This document shows positions 50,883 through 60,532 of a stretch of DNA of 64,000 bases, piece after piece (position 1 is the stretch's first letter; each line of letters opens with the position of its first letter). The notes under the pieces are model-generated. The model was not told where the DNA came from and did no database searches. It saw only the letters and a list, made by a program, of their open reading frames with translations. A program made the position numbers and the translations under genes. This DNA comes from JAMHWF01 sp048500255 (GTDB lineage: Bacteria; Pseudomonadota; Gammaproteobacteria; Burkholderiales; Burkholderiaceae_C), in contig JASNYH010000002.1 in the NCBI GenBank assembly GCA_048500255.1, positions 682,001-746,000 of the forward strand, read 5' to 3'.

Positions 50883-52226
50883 GTGACTGAACCGCCGGCA
50901 CCAGCGCCGCGGCGTGCCGCACGGCCGACGCAGGGCGGCTCGTTCGCGCTCGGCGCCAAGGGCCGGCTGCTGCCGGCGTCGGTGCCGCTGCGCTACTTCG
51001 GCGCTGCCGCCGTGTTCCACGCGGCAGCCTGGCTGCTGCTGCTGGCGAACGCCACCGACTGGATCGAGTGGCGCGGCGGCCTGGGCACGCCGCTGGCCGC
51101 GCTGCACCTCGTCACGCTGGGCACGCTGCTGGCGAGTGCGATCGGCGCCAGCCTGCAACTGCTGCCGGTGGCGACGCGCCAGGCCGTGCGCTCGCAGCGG
51201 CTGGCCGCGGCGCTGTGGTGGATCTACGTGCCGGGCATCGCCGCGCTCGCACTCGGCATGGGCCTGTCGCAGCCGCAGCTCGTCGCCGCCGGCGCAGCGG
51301 CCGTGATCGCCGCGCTGCTCGCCTGGGGCGCGCTGCTCGCGCTCAACCTGCATGGCGCGCGCGGCATGCCGGGCGTCGTGCTGCACGGCTGGGGCGCGCT
51401 CGCCGCGCTGGCGCTGCTTGCCGCGAGCGCGGTCGCGCTCGTCATGCTGTGGCTCGGCCGGCCCGTCATCGATCGCGACGCGGCGCGCGCGCTGCACCTG
51501 GCCGCCGGCCTGTTCGGCACGATGGGCCTGCTCGCGTTCGGGCTCAGCTACATCGTGCTGCCGATGTTCGCGCTGGCCGCCGTGCCGGCCGAGCGGCAGC
51601 AACTCGCCGCGGGCGGCGCGGCCGTCGCCGCCGTGGCGCTGGCGGCCGCGGCGGCCTACGGCGCGGCGGCGCTGCCGCTGCGCGTGGCGGCCGTCGCGAT
51701 GGGGGCGCTCGCGCTGGCGCTGCACCTGCGGCTGGTGCGCGGCATCCTCGCCAGCGGCATGCGCAGCGACTTCGGCCGCGCACTGGCCGCGATGCGCATC
51801 GCGTGGGCCAGCCTGGGCGTGGCGCTGGCCGTTGCGCTGGCGCTGGCGCTGGGCGCGCCGGCCGACCCGTGGGGGCGTGTCTTCGGCGTCGTCGCCGTCG
51901 GCGGCTGGCTGCTCGGCTTCCTGTTCGGCGTGCTGCAGCGCATCCTGCCCTTCCTCGCGTCGATGCATGCGGCGCAGGGGCAGAAGCGCCCGCCGACGCC
52001 GTCGGCGCTGACGCCCGAGCGGCCGCTGAAGGTGCACCACGTCTGCCACCCGGCGGCGCTCGCGCTGCTCGTCGCGGCGACGATCGCCGGCTCGGCGCCG
52101 CTGGCGCGGCTGGCTGCCGCCGTCGGCAGCGTCGGCGCGCTGGCCTTCGTCGTCTTCGTCGTCGGCGTCACGTGGCGGCTGCGCAGCTCGGCGCCGCCGG
52201 CCGAGCCGACGCGCGACGCTAAGTAA
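50883..52226 (+). CDS. Twelve-helix membrane protein, NnrS/haem-copper-like
   Basis: This 447-residue protein has about 12 hydrophobic segments. Histidines occur at membrane positions (LAALHLVTLGTL, RALHLAAGLFGTMG) and a KVHHVCHPA loop lies late in the sequence. This suggests a haem- or metal-binding membrane protein of the NnrS or subunit-I-like group. GTG 50883 is the chosen start; the frame is open earlier but overlaps the DUF2249 gene. Function is inferred from context with DUF2249. Confidence 0.6.
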   Translation: MTEPPAPAPRRAARPTQGGSFALGAKGRLLPASVPLRYFGAAAVFHAAAWLLLLANATDWIEWRGGLGTPLAALHLVTLGTLLASAIGASLQLLPVATRQAVRSQRLAAALWWIYVPGIAALALGMGLSQPQLVAAGAAAVIAALLAWGALLALNLHGARGMPGVVLHGWGALAALALLAASAVALVMLWLGRPVIDRDAARALHLAAGLFGTMGLLAFGLSYIVLPMFALAAVPAERQQLAAGGAAVAAVALAAAAAYGAAALPLRVAAVAMGALALALHLRLVRGILASGMRSDFGRALAAMRIAWASLGVALAVALALALGAPADPWGRVFGVVAVGGWLLGFLFGVLQRILPFLASMHAAQGQKRPPTPSALTPERPLKVHHVCHPAALALLVAATIAGSAPLARLAAAVGSVGALAFVVFVVGVTWRLRSSAPPAEPTRDAK

Positions 52227-52297
52227 GGGCGGGCACACAACCCGCGACGCTTGTCCGCGTCGCGCGTGCCGGATTGCGCTGGGTCAGCGCACGTTCC

Positions 52298-52311
52298 TAG
52301 GGTTAACCCTA
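52298..52311. promoter_or_regulatory. Perfect 14-bp palindrome TAGGGTTAACCCTA
   Basis: The perfect palindrome TAGGGTTAACCCTA lies 50 bp upstream of the 82-residue helical protein gene. It is AT-rich relative to its surroundings. It may be the operator or core promoter of that gene. Confidence 0.5.
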
Positions 52312-52360
52312 TACTGCATCGCATCAGGTGCAGGGTGCGCCTGTCAAAGGGAAGAAAGCA

Positions 52361-52609
52361 ATGAGCACGAACCAACTCCGACTCCAGGCTCCCGGCTCGT
52401 CGCGGGCGGTGCAGGCCGTCGGCGCGTTCGCGAAAGAGCTGTACCGCAACGTCGCTGCCATCGCCGACACCATCGTCCACGCACGCCAGGTGCAGCAGAA
52501 CGTTCAGAAGATGGCCGACATGCTGCGCGAGGCCGACCGCATCGAGGCGACGCAGCCCCGGCGCGCGGCCGAGTTGCGCGAAGCGGCGCGGACGCTGTTC
52601 CTCGCCTGA
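52361..52609 (+). CDS. Small helical protein, unknown function
   Basis: This 82-residue protein is not recognised. It is almost entirely alpha-helical by composition, with ELYRNVAAIADTIVHARQVQ and MADMLREADRIEATQP followed by RRAAELREAARTLFLA, giving heptad-like hydrophobic spacing. There is no Cys, no signal peptide and no membrane segment. The ATG is preceded by AAAGGGAAG, and a perfect palindrome sits in the promoter, so it is a genuine regulated gene. The amphipathic character resembles phasin-like or coiled-coil scaffold proteins. Confidence 0.65.
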   Translation: MSTNQLRLQAPGSSRAVQAVGAFAKELYRNVAAIADTIVHARQVQQNVQKMADMLREADRIEATQPRRAAELREAARTLFLA

Positions 52610-52806
52610 TCGCGACGGCGCGGGCCGGGCACGATCGCTGCGTGCCAGCAGCGGAAGGGACAGGTCGATCCAGCTGAGGCGCCTCGGGCGGCACGCGCTC
52701 GGACAACGAGCTGACGTTGACGACGAAGCACTGCGCCGCGGGCGTGCGCGGTTCGATGCACACTCGTGCGCACGCCGGTACCGCCGGCGACGAGGAATCC
52801 GATCCG
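52610..52806. other. Intergenic stretch with nothing assignable
   Basis: This stretch of about 200 bp lies between the small helical gene and the SDR. Minus-strand open frames across it show no domain character or start with a ribosome site. No palindrome or FNR-like box was found. Confidence 0.4.
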
Positions 52807-53535
52807 ATGTCTCTCAGCGACCCCGCATTCCGCGACGCCCGCGTCCTGGTCGTCGGCGGCAGCTCGGGCCTCGGCCGCGCGACGGCCGCCGCCTTCGCGG
52901 CCAGCGGCGCGCGCGTCACGATCGCTTCGCGCTCGCGCGCGAAGCTCGATGCCGCGGCGCGCGACATCGGCTTCGATGTCGCCACTGCGGTGCTCGACGT
53001 CACCGACGATGCCGCCGTCGAGGCCTTCTTCGCGCAGCAGAGAGAACCGTGGGATCACGTCGTCGTGACGGCCGCGCAGGCGCCGAGCGGGCCGGCGCGC
53101 ACGCTGCCGCTGGCCGATGCCTATGCCGCGATGCAGAGCAAGTTCTGGGGCGCGTACCGCGTGGCGCGCGTCGCGCGCATTCGCGACGGCGGCTCGCTGA
53201 CGCTGGTGTCGGGCGTGCTCGGCCTGCGCCCGCGCGGCACCTCGGTGCTGCAGGGCGCGATCAATGCGGCCCTCGACTCGCTGGCACGTGGTCTCGCGCT
53301 CGAACTGGCGCCGGTGCGCGTCAACAGTGTGTCGCCCGGCATGATCGACACGCCGCTGTGGGATGGCCTGTCCGACGACGCGCGCCGCGCGCAGTACGAG
53401 GCGACGGCACAGCGCCTGCCGGTGCGCCGCCTCGGCGACGCCGACGACGTGGCGCGCGCCGTGCTCTACCTGGCAGGCAACGGCTACGCCACCGGCACGA
53501 CGACGCTGGTCGACGGCGGCACGGCGATCGCCTGA
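52807..53535 (+). CDS. Short-chain dehydrogenase/reductase
   Basis: This 242-residue SDR has VLVVGGSSGLGRATAAAFAASGA (nucleotide loop), VTAAQAPSGPAR, VNSVSPGMIDTPLWDGL and a C-terminal ATGTTTLVDGG. The usual YxxxK is replaced by a region reading SVLQGAINAALDSLA. The tyrosine and lysine of the catalytic set are therefore both absent, which suggests a non-catalytic or atypical member. It precedes the molybdopterin subunit gene by 43 bp and may be cotranscribed. Confidence 0.75.
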   Translation: MSLSDPAFRDARVLVVGGSSGLGRATAAAFAASGARVTIASRSRAKLDAAARDIGFDVATAVLDVTDDAAVEAFFAQQREPWDHVVVTAAQAPSGPARTLPLADAYAAMQSKFWGAYRVARVARIRDGGSLTLVSGVLGLRPRGTSVLQGAINAALDSLARGLALELAPVRVNSVSPGMIDTPLWDGLSDDARRAQYEATAQRLPVRRLGDADDVARAVLYLAGNGYATGTTTLVDGGTAIA

Positions 53536-53578
53536 GCGGCGCTGCGCAGGCTCATCAGGGCGAACGACGGAGAAGGAC

Positions 53579-55984
53579 ATGAGCACCGCCATCCTCACCG
53601 GACCCGCCCGCTACGGCAGCGGCCACGCCGTGCCGCGCATCGAGGACGCCGAACTGCTCGCCGGCCGCGGGCGCTTCGTCGACGACGTGGCCGACGCCGC
53701 GGCGGCGCACGTCGCCTTCGTGCGCTCGCCGGTGGCGCATGCGCGCATCGCGTCGATCGACGTGGCGGCAGCGCGCGCCGCCCCCGGCGTGCTCGCCGTC
53801 TACACCGGCGACGATCTCGCCGCCGCCGGCCTGCAGCCGATGCCCACGACGCGCGACTTCAAGCGCCCCGGCGGCACGCCGCTCGTCACGCCCGAGCGGC
53901 GCGCGCTGGCGCAGGGCGTCGTGCGCCACGTCGGCGAGCCGGTGGTCGCGATCGTCGCGACGAGCCGCGCCGCGGCGCGCGACGCGACGGAGGGCGTGCT
54001 CGTCGACTACGACGATCTGCCGGCCGTGGCCGACGCCGTCGCCGCGACGGCGCCCGGCGCGCCGACCCTCCACCCCGACGCGCCCGACAACATCGCCGCG
54101 CAGGCGAAGCAAGGCGACGCCGCCGCGACGGCGGCGGCGTTCGCGCGCGCGGCGCACGTCGTCGCGCTCGACATCGTGAACCAGCGCCTCGCGCCCAGCC
54201 CGATGGAGCCGCGCAGCGTGCAGGCCCACTGGGACGACGCGGCCGGCGGCCGCCTCGTCGTGCGCATCAGCAGCCAGATGCCCACCGGCGTGCTCAACAC
54301 GCTGGTCACCTGCCTGCCCGGCCTGCGCAAGGAGGACGTGCGCGTCGTCGTCGGCGATGTCGGCGGCGGCTTCGGCATGAAGACGGGCGCCTCGCCCGAG
54401 GACCTCGTCGTCGCGCACGCCGCGCGCGCGTTGAAGCGTGCCGTGCGCTGGCAGGCCGAGCGCAACGAAGACTTTCAATCCGCCGCGCACGGCCGCGACC
54501 TGGTGTCGCACGCCGAGCTGGCGCTCGACGCCGACGGCCGCGCGCTCGCGTTGCGCGTGCGCTCGCTCGCCAACGTCGGCGCCTATGCGACGGCGACGGG
54601 CGTCGTGATCCAGCTGCTGGTCGGCCCCTTCGTGACGACCAGCGTCTACGACATCGCCGCGATCGACTTCGAGGCCAGCGCCGTGCTCACCAACACGGCG
54701 CCCACCGGCGCCTATCGCGGCGCCGGCCGGCCCGAAGCGATCTACCTGATCGAGCGCCTGATGGACGCCGCCGCGCGCGCGCTGCAGCTCGACCCGGCCG
54801 AGCTGCGCCGCCGCAACCTCGTGCGCCCCGGGCAGATGCCGTATCGCAACGCGATGGGCCAGACCTACGACTGCGGCCGCTTCGAGCAGATGCTCGACCA
54901 GGGCCTGGCGCTCGGCGACTGGCACGGCAGCTGGGACGCGCGTCGCGCCGGCAGCGCACGCCGCGGCAGGCTGCGCGGGCGCGCCGTCGCGACGTTTCTC
55001 GAATGGACGAGCGGTGGCGTGTTCGACGAGCGCGTCGGCATCACGATCGGCGCCGACGGCGTGATCGAGGTGGCATCGGCCACGCAGGCGATGGGCCAGG
55101 GCATCGCCACGAGCTATGCGCAGCTCGTCGTCGACGTGTTCGGCGTGCCGATCGAGCGCGTGCGCATCGTGCAGGGCGACACCGACCGCGCCCAGGGCTT
55201 CGGCAGCGCGGGCTCGCGCTCCCTCTTCGTCGGCGGCTCGGCGGTGCGCGTCGCCTCGGAGCGCACCGTCGAGTGCGGCAAGGCCCTCGCCGCCGACGCG
55301 CTCGAAGCCGCGCCCGTCGACATCGAGTACCACGCTGGCCGCTACCGCATCGCCGGCACCGACCGCGGCATCGAGCTGGGCGAGCTGGCGGCGCGCCAGC
55401 CCGACGCGCGCATCGAATTCGCGATGTCCAACGCGGTCGGCGGCGTGACCTGGCCCAACGCCTGCCACGTCGCCGAAGTCGAGGTCGACCCTGACACCGG
55501 CGCCGTCGAGCTGATGTCGTATGCGTCGGTCAACGACATCGGCCGCGTCGTCAACCCGACGATCGCCACCGGCCAGGTCGAGGGCGGGGCCGTGCAGGGC
55601 ATCGGCCAGGCGCTGGGCGAGCAAGTCGTCTACGACGCCCACACCGCCCAGCTGCTGACGGCCAGCTTCGCCGACTACGCGATGCCGCGCGCCGCCGACA
55701 CGCCGCTCGTCTGGCGCACGCAGTTCGACACCTCGGTGCCGACGGCGCTCAACCCGCTGGGCGCCAAGGGCGTGGGCGAGCTCGGCACGATCGGCGCGAC
55801 GCCCGTCGTCGTCAATGCCGTCGTCGATGCGCTCGTCGCGGCCGGCGTCGGCCGCCACGTGACCGAGCGGATGCAGATGCCGCTGACGGCGGAGAAGGTG
55901 TGGCGGGCGTTGGCGCGGGGGGATGGCGGGGCGGCGGCGGTGCCGGAGGGGCACTGGCTGCGGCGGGGGTTCGGCAACGGCTGA
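53579..55984 (+). CDS. Xanthine dehydrogenase-family molybdopterin subunit, orphan (form II CoxL-like)
   Basis: This 801-residue large subunit has GRGRFVDDVADAA, VGDVGGGFGMKTGASPEDL, AYRGAGRPEAIYLIERL (the form II CoxL signature, not the AYRCSFR of true CO dehydrogenase), QAMGQGIATSYAQ and the active-site GAKGVGELG. It should hydroxylate or oxidise an aromatic or aldehyde substrate. No gene for the [2Fe-2S] or FAD partner subunits is adjacent, so it must borrow partners encoded elsewhere or be inactive. It may share electron-transfer subunits with another family member. Confidence 0.85.
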   Translation: MSTAILTGPARYGSGHAVPRIEDAELLAGRGRFVDDVADAAAAHVAFVRSPVAHARIASIDVAAARAAPGVLAVYTGDDLAAAGLQPMPTTRDFKRPGGTPLVTPERRALAQGVVRHVGEPVVAIVATSRAAARDATEGVLVDYDDLPAVADAVAATAPGAPTLHPDAPDNIAAQAKQGDAAATAAAFARAAHVVALDIVNQRLAPSPMEPRSVQAHWDDAAGGRLVVRISSQMPTGVLNTLVTCLPGLRKEDVRVVVGDVGGGFGMKTGASPEDLVVAHAARALKRAVRWQAERNEDFQSAAHGRDLVSHAELALDADGRALALRVRSLANVGAYATATGVVIQLLVGPFVTTSVYDIAAIDFEASAVLTNTAPTGAYRGAGRPEAIYLIERLMDAAARALQLDPAELRRRNLVRPGQMPYRNAMGQTYDCGRFEQMLDQGLALGDWHGSWDARRAGSARRGRLRGRAVATFLEWTSGGVFDERVGITIGADGVIEVASATQAMGQGIATSYAQLVVDVFGVPIERVRIVQGDTDRAQGFGSAGSRSLFVGGSAVRVASERTVECGKALAADALEAAPVDIEYHAGRYRIAGTDRGIELGELAARQPDARIEFAMSNAVGGVTWPNACHVAEVEVDPDTGAVELMSYASVNDIGRVVNPTIATGQVEGGAVQGIGQALGEQVVYDAHTAQLLTASFADYAMPRAADTPLVWRTQFDTSVPTALNPLGAKGVGELGTIGATPVVVNAVVDALVAAGVGRHVTERMQMPLTAEKVWRALARGDGGAAAVPEGHWLRRGFGNG

Positions 55985-56018
55985 CGACGGACGAGTGCGC
56001 GGCGCGGTGCTCGCGCCG

Positions 56019-56404
56019 TCACTTCGAGTATGAAAACGGTCGCGCGGGCGCGCGGCGGTGCAGCGAGCGAGCGACGAAGTGCTCGTCACCCTTGCGCAGC
56101 CAGTAGTCACACATGTCGACGCGCCGGCCGCCGCCGAGAAGGCGTGGCAGAGGACACCGTCTTCCTTGACGTCCCACGTGCCGAAGACGCCCACCGGCCA
56201 CTGCGGATACGCCATGAAGGTACCGGTGAAGCTGCCATCAGCCTTGTAGTCCATGTCGAGCGGCTTGCCTGTCCGTTCCTTTCCCTTTACCCGCGTTCCG
56301 GGCAGCAGCGCGGACATCCCGTCCTTCGTCAACGGTTGCGCCCCGGCGTCGAGCAGTTCGCCGACGGTGGTTTGCGCGATGGAATCAGCCGTTTGGTGGA
56401 TCAC
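56019..56404 (-). pseudogene. Frameshifted small hypothetical gene at the island edge
   Basis: A minus-strand frame starting at GTG 56404 reads coherently through TVGELLDAGAQPLTKDGM, FMAYPQWPVGVFGTWDVK and EDGVLCHAF. It then turns to nonsense. A second frame picks up with LLGGGRRVDMCDYWLRKG and ends RRAPARPFSYSK before a stop at 56019. The switch at about 56140-56150 suggests a one- or two-base indel, real or a sequencing error. The product resembles a small lipocalin/ligand-binding-like beta protein, not identified. It borders the lower-G+C insert to its right. Confidence 0.5.
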
Positions 56405-56506
56405 GAACGACGCACGTCATCCAGGAAACAGGGACAAGCGGGACGACCCTCTGTCGCCCGCGATGCCGGGTAGGCGAAACTCCATGCTTCCGGAGTGGGA
56501 GATCGC

Positions 56507-57370
56507 ATGTCGCGCAGGAGAAGGAGCGCCGCAGAAGGCTTCATGGAGCTCGTGGCATCGGCACCGTGGTGGGTCGGTGTCGTGGTTGGCGTCGCGGCCT
56601 ACGTGGTGCTTCATCGCTTCGCGGCGCGCGAAGTCGTTGTCGTGACGCAGTCGAGCCAGGTGTCTGCTGCAGTCCTGCAATCGATGGGGAAGACGGCGGC
56701 CTCGATCGGCCAGTACGTCGTACCCTTGCTTTGCTTCGCCGGTTCCTCCGTGTCGGCATGGCGCCGCCGCGAGCGGCGCTCGCTCGTTGCTGAAGCCACG
56801 AAGAGCGACGCCGCAGGCGTGCTCGACGGCATGAACTGGCGACAGTTCGAGCGGCTCGTCGCAGAGGCGTTTCGTCTACAGGGCTTCCATGTGGCCGAGA
56901 TGGGAGGCGGCGGGGCTGACGGCGGTATCGATCTCTTCCTGAAGCGAGGCGGCGAAACCTTCCTTGTGCAGTGCAAGCAGTGGAAGGCGTTCAAGGTCGG
57001 CGTCGAGGTCGTGCGCGAGCTCTACGGCGTCATGGCGGCCAAGGGAGCAGCCGGCGGGTTTGTCGTGACCTCGGGGCGATTCACTGCCGAGGCGCGTGAT
57101 TTCGCGAGCGGGCGCAACGTCAGGCTGATCGAGGGTGCGCAGTTGCAGGCTCTGCTTGGACAAGCGTCAGCGAGCGGGTCGGGCACGCAGAATCCCTCAC
57201 GCGCACAAGCGTCCGCGAGGACGGCTCCATTCGAGCCTGCGACGCCGACGTGCCCGCTGTGCTCGAAACCGATGGTCAGGCGGACCGCGAAGCGAGGCTC
57301 CAACGCCGGTGTACCGTTCTGGGGCTGTACCCGCTATCCGGATTGCCGCGGCACGCGCCCGATCGCGTGA
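56507..57370 (+). CDS. Membrane-anchored Mrr-type restriction endonuclease with zinc finger
   Basis: This 287-residue protein has two hydrophobic segments (about 20-36 and 60-85). An Mrr_cat nuclease domain follows (MNWRQFERLVAEAFRLQGF, GGADGGIDLFLK, the catalytic FLVQCKQWK). It ends in a topoisomerase-type zinc finger (CPLCSKPM, GCTRYPDC). Mrr-type enzymes cut modified or foreign DNA; membrane anchoring could place cleavage at the site of DNA entry. G+C content here is clearly below the rest of the window. It starts 13 bp before the PLD-helicase gene in a putative two-gene operon. Confidence 0.82.
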   Translation: MSRRRRSAAEGFMELVASAPWWVGVVVGVAAYVVLHRFAAREVVVVTQSSQVSAAVLQSMGKTAASIGQYVVPLLCFAGSSVSAWRRRERRSLVAEATKSDAAGVLDGMNWRQFERLVAEAFRLQGFHVAEMGGGGADGGIDLFLKRGGETFLVQCKQWKAFKVGVEVVRELYGVMAAKGAAGGFVVTSGRFTAEARDFASGRNVRLIEGAQLQALLGQASASGSGTQNPSRAQASARTAPFEPATPTCPLCSKPMVRRTAKRGSNAGVPFWGCTRYPDCRGTRPIA

Positions 57371-57383
57371 CGACGCTTGCACG

Positions 57384-60300
57384 ATGAGCCTTCCAGACGG
57401 CCTCTACGAACTGCTGTTGACCGAAGGGCTCACGGCTCGGCTGGACGCCTCAGCTGCCGACGTGCGCGAGGTTCAGGGCGATGCGGTCGACCTGCTGATC
57501 GACGGACTCACACGCCAGCTGGTTTCGATCCTCGAAGAGGCGCCGGGCGACAACGCCGGCAAGGCGCGACGCCAGCTCGAACTCGTCAACGGGCTGCTTG
57601 TCGAACTGCGAAGGCAACTGTCCGGTCGCGCCGCGTCGGCGGAAGTCGTCGACTTGTTCGCCGACCCTCTGCGTGTGCTGCGTGCCGTGCGCCGCGATCG
57701 GCAGTTCACGGCGCCGCCTGAGACGGGTCTCGCGTTGCCATGGCTGTTCACGGCTGGAAAGGGCACGCCGTCGCTCTTGCAGGAGGTCCGCCACGAGCTG
57801 GCGTCGGCCGATCGGGTCGACTTGCTGATGAGCTTCATCACGGTCTCGGGCGTGCGCAAGCTGCAGGACGTGCTGGACCGGATCACCGCCGTTGGCGCCG
57901 ACGGACGCCCCGCGACGCAGATCCGCATCCTGACAACGACGTACGCTGGCGTCACCGAGGAACGGGCTCTCGACGCTTTGGCGCGACTGCCGGGCTGCGA
58001 GGTGCGGGTGTCGCTCGACGGGCGCCGGTCGCGACTGCACGCCAAGGCCTGGCTGTTCCATCGGGCAACGGGCTTCGGCTCGGCCTATGTCGGCAGTGCC
58101 AACATGTCAGGCGCGGCATTGACCGGCGGCCTGGAGTGGACCGTGAAGCTGACGCAACACGCTCACGAGGCGCTATACAGCCGCGCGCTCGCCACGTTCG
58201 AGACACTGTGGAACGACAGTGAGTTCGAGCACTACGACCCGAAGGACGCCGCACACCGGCGCGCGCTCCGGACGGCGCTGGGTCGCGAGTCATTCGGTGG
58301 CGACGACACGGCGAACGTCATCGCCGGCTTCTTCGATCTACAGCCCAAGACCTACCAGCAGGACATGCTGGAACAACTCGCGGTGGAGCGCAGCCATGGT
58401 CGGCGCCGAAACCTCGTCGTCGCCGCGACGGGTACGGGCAAGACCGTCGTGGCGGCGTTCGACTATCGCAACCTGTGCCGCGAGACAGGCGGGCAGCCAC
58501 GACTGCTCTTCGTCGCTCACCGCGAGGAGATCCTGCGGCAGGCCTTGCGCACCTATCGCGAGGTCCTGCGCAATCCCGATTTCGGCGAACTGCTGACCGG
58601 GGGTCGGGAGCCGCTGCGCCACGACCATTTGTTCGCAACGATCGACAGCATCGCGAGTCGCGACCTGGTCACGACGTTCGGTGCCGACCATTGGCATGCC
58701 GTCGTCGTCGACGAATGCCATCGTCTGGCAGCGAACCGGTTTCACGACTTCGTGACGACGGTGCGGCCGCGCCTGCTGCTCGGCCTGACCGCCACACCGG
58801 AACGCAGCGATGGCCAGCCGATCATGGGCTATTTCGACTTGCGGCCGGACGGCAGTCCGGCGGTCGAGTTGCGGCTCTGGCATGCGCTGGACCTGCAGTT
58901 GCTGGCACCGTTCGAGTACTACGCCTGCGACGACGCGACCGATTTCAGCGGCGTGCCCTGGGACCGACCCGGCGAGCGCGAAGCGGTTGCTGTTCTCGTC
59001 GCGGGCAACGCAGTTCGAGCGCAGCTCGTCATCCGCGAGTGGAGTCGCCTCGCGAGTGACGCGCGCCGATCGCGTGCGATCGTCTTCTGCGTCTCGGTTG
59101 CTCACGCCGAGTTCATGACGAAGCAGTTGAACTCTGCCGGGTTGCCCGCGGCGTGCGTCGTCGGGTCCACATCGCAGGACGAGCGCCTGCGCGCTCCGCA
59201 GCGGCTGGAGTCAGGCGAGCTGTGTGCACTCGTCACGGTCGATCTGTTCAACGAAGGCGTCGACCTTCCGGCCGTCGACACGCTGCTGTTGCTTCGGCCG
59301 ACGCAGAGCCCGGTGTTGTTCCAGCAGCAGATCGGTCGTGGACTGCGCTTGGCGCGGGGCAAGGAAAGCTGCCTGGTGCTCGATTTCGTCGGCCAGCATC
59401 GTGCCGACTTCCGTTTCGATCGCCTGCTGTCGAGCCTGACCGGCTTGTCGCGCCAAGCGCTGGCAGATGGCGTCGAGAACGGCTTCGGCAGTCTGCCGCC
59501 GGGCTGCCACATCCACTTGCAGCCGCGCACGCGCGAGCAGGTGCTCGGCGGCCTGCGCGCCATCACCCAGCAGAACTGGCGCCGATTGCGGGCGGAGTTG
59601 CAGAGCTACGTGGCGTTGCGCGGGCGGGCGTCGGTCAAGCTGGCCGACTTCCTGCGCGACCAGGGACTCGAACTCGAGGATGTGTACCGCGATCAGGCGC
59701 TCAGCGGATGGACGGCCTTGAAGCGCGACGTCGGGCTGATCGCTGCCGAGCGCGGCCCCGAAGAAGCCTACTTCAGCCGCCGCATGGCCGACCTGTTGCA
59801 TGTCGACGATCCGTGGCGGCTCGACCTGATGGCGTCGCTCGGCGCGTCACCGACTATCGAGGGCAACGCCCGCATCGTTGGGCAGATGCTGACCTACCAG
59901 ATCGATGCGAGCAACGAGCGCATCGTCGGCGCGGCTGCCATGGCCGAACGCCTCGCTCGTCACCCGCCGATCTGCGAGGAACTCGCCGAACTGGCCGGTC
60001 TGCTGCAGGCGCGTAGCAGCCTGCATCCGTCGCCGGTGCCGGGGCTGGAGGACACGCCGTTGTGCCTGCATGCGAGCTACAGCGCGCGCGAGATCCTGAC
60101 GGCCGTGGGTTGGCTGACGGCACAGCGCAGGACGCCATTCAACGCCGGAGTACTTCCGCTCAAGAGCCGCCAGACCGAACTGCTGTTCGTGACGCTCGAC
60201 AAGAGTGAGGGCTTTCACGATCGCATCGCGTATCACGACTATGCGATCAGTGCTGAACGCTTCCACTGGCAGACGCAGAGGACCGCGCGTCCCGATCGGG

Positions 60301-60509
60301 GAGCAGGACTGCGCTACGTCCAGAGCGCCACAAACGGCTGGCAGTATCAACTGTTCGTCCGATCGACGAAGGGTGACTCCTACCGGGCGTGCGGGCGCGT
60401 CGTTCTGGAATCGCACGAGGGCTCGCAGCCAATGAGCATCGTCTGGCGGCTAGACACACCGCTGCCGGCGCGGCTGTTTCGCGAGTTCAGCGTGCTCCGC
60501 GGCGTGTAG
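57384..60509 (+). CDS. PLD nuclease-helicase-DUF3427 protein
   Basis: This 1041-residue protein has an N-terminal phospholipase-D-like nuclease domain (about 110-290) with HAKAWLFHRATGFGSAYVGSANMSG. A superfamily 2 helicase follows (about 325-690; Walker A AATGTGKTVVA, DECHRL, LTATPERSDG, QIGRGLRLA). A C-terminal DUF3427-type region occupies about 800-1040. Proteins of this layout occur in anti-phage islands and in SauUSI-like type IV restriction. ATG 57384 overlaps nothing; the frame upstream is antisense to no gene but lacks domains. Probably acts with the Mrr-like nuclease just upstream. Confidence 0.85.
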   Translation: MSLPDGLYELLLTEGLTARLDASAADVREVQGDAVDLLIDGLTRQLVSILEEAPGDNAGKARRQLELVNGLLVELRRQLSGRAASAEVVDLFADPLRVLRAVRRDRQFTAPPETGLALPWLFTAGKGTPSLLQEVRHELASADRVDLLMSFITVSGVRKLQDVLDRITAVGADGRPATQIRILTTTYAGVTEERALDALARLPGCEVRVSLDGRRSRLHAKAWLFHRATGFGSAYVGSANMSGAALTGGLEWTVKLTQHAHEALYSRALATFETLWNDSEFEHYDPKDAAHRRALRTALGRESFGGDDTANVIAGFFDLQPKTYQQDMLEQLAVERSHGRRRNLVVAATGTGKTVVAAFDYRNLCRETGGQPRLLFVAHREEILRQALRTYREVLRNPDFGELLTGGREPLRHDHLFATIDSIASRDLVTTFGADHWHAVVVDECHRLAANRFHDFVTTVRPRLLLGLTATPERSDGQPIMGYFDLRPDGSPAVELRLWHALDLQLLAPFEYYACDDATDFSGVPWDRPGEREAVAVLVAGNAVRAQLVIREWSRLASDARRSRAIVFCVSVAHAEFMTKQLNSAGLPAACVVGSTSQDERLRAPQRLESGELCALVTVDLFNEGVDLPAVDTLLLLRPTQSPVLFQQQIGRGLRLARGKESCLVLDFVGQHRADFRFDRLLSSLTGLSRQALADGVENGFGSLPPGCHIHLQPRTREQVLGGLRAITQQNWRRLRAELQSYVALRGRASVKLADFLRDQGLELEDVYRDQALSGWTALKRDVGLIAAERGPEEAYFSRRMADLLHVDDPWRLDLMASLGASPTIEGNARIVGQMLTYQIDASNERIVGAAAMAERLARHPPICEELAELAGLLQARSSLHPSPVPGLEDTPLCLHASYSAREILTAVGWLTAQRRTPFNAGVLPLKSRQTELLFVTLDKSEGFHDRIAYHDYAISAERFHWQTQRTARPDRGAGLRYVQSATNGWQYQLFVRSTKGDSYRACGRVVLESHEGSQPMSIVWRLDTPLPARLFREFSVLRGV

Positions 60510-60510
60510 T

Positions 60511-60532
60511 ACGCCACTGCTTCAGGTGGCGT
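60511..60532. terminator. Hairpin at convergent gene ends
   Basis: ACGCCAC pairs with GTGGCGT around an 8-base loop between the convergent helicase and unknown genes. It overlaps the stop of the minus-strand gene. There is no U run, so its termination strength is uncertain. Confidence 0.4.
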
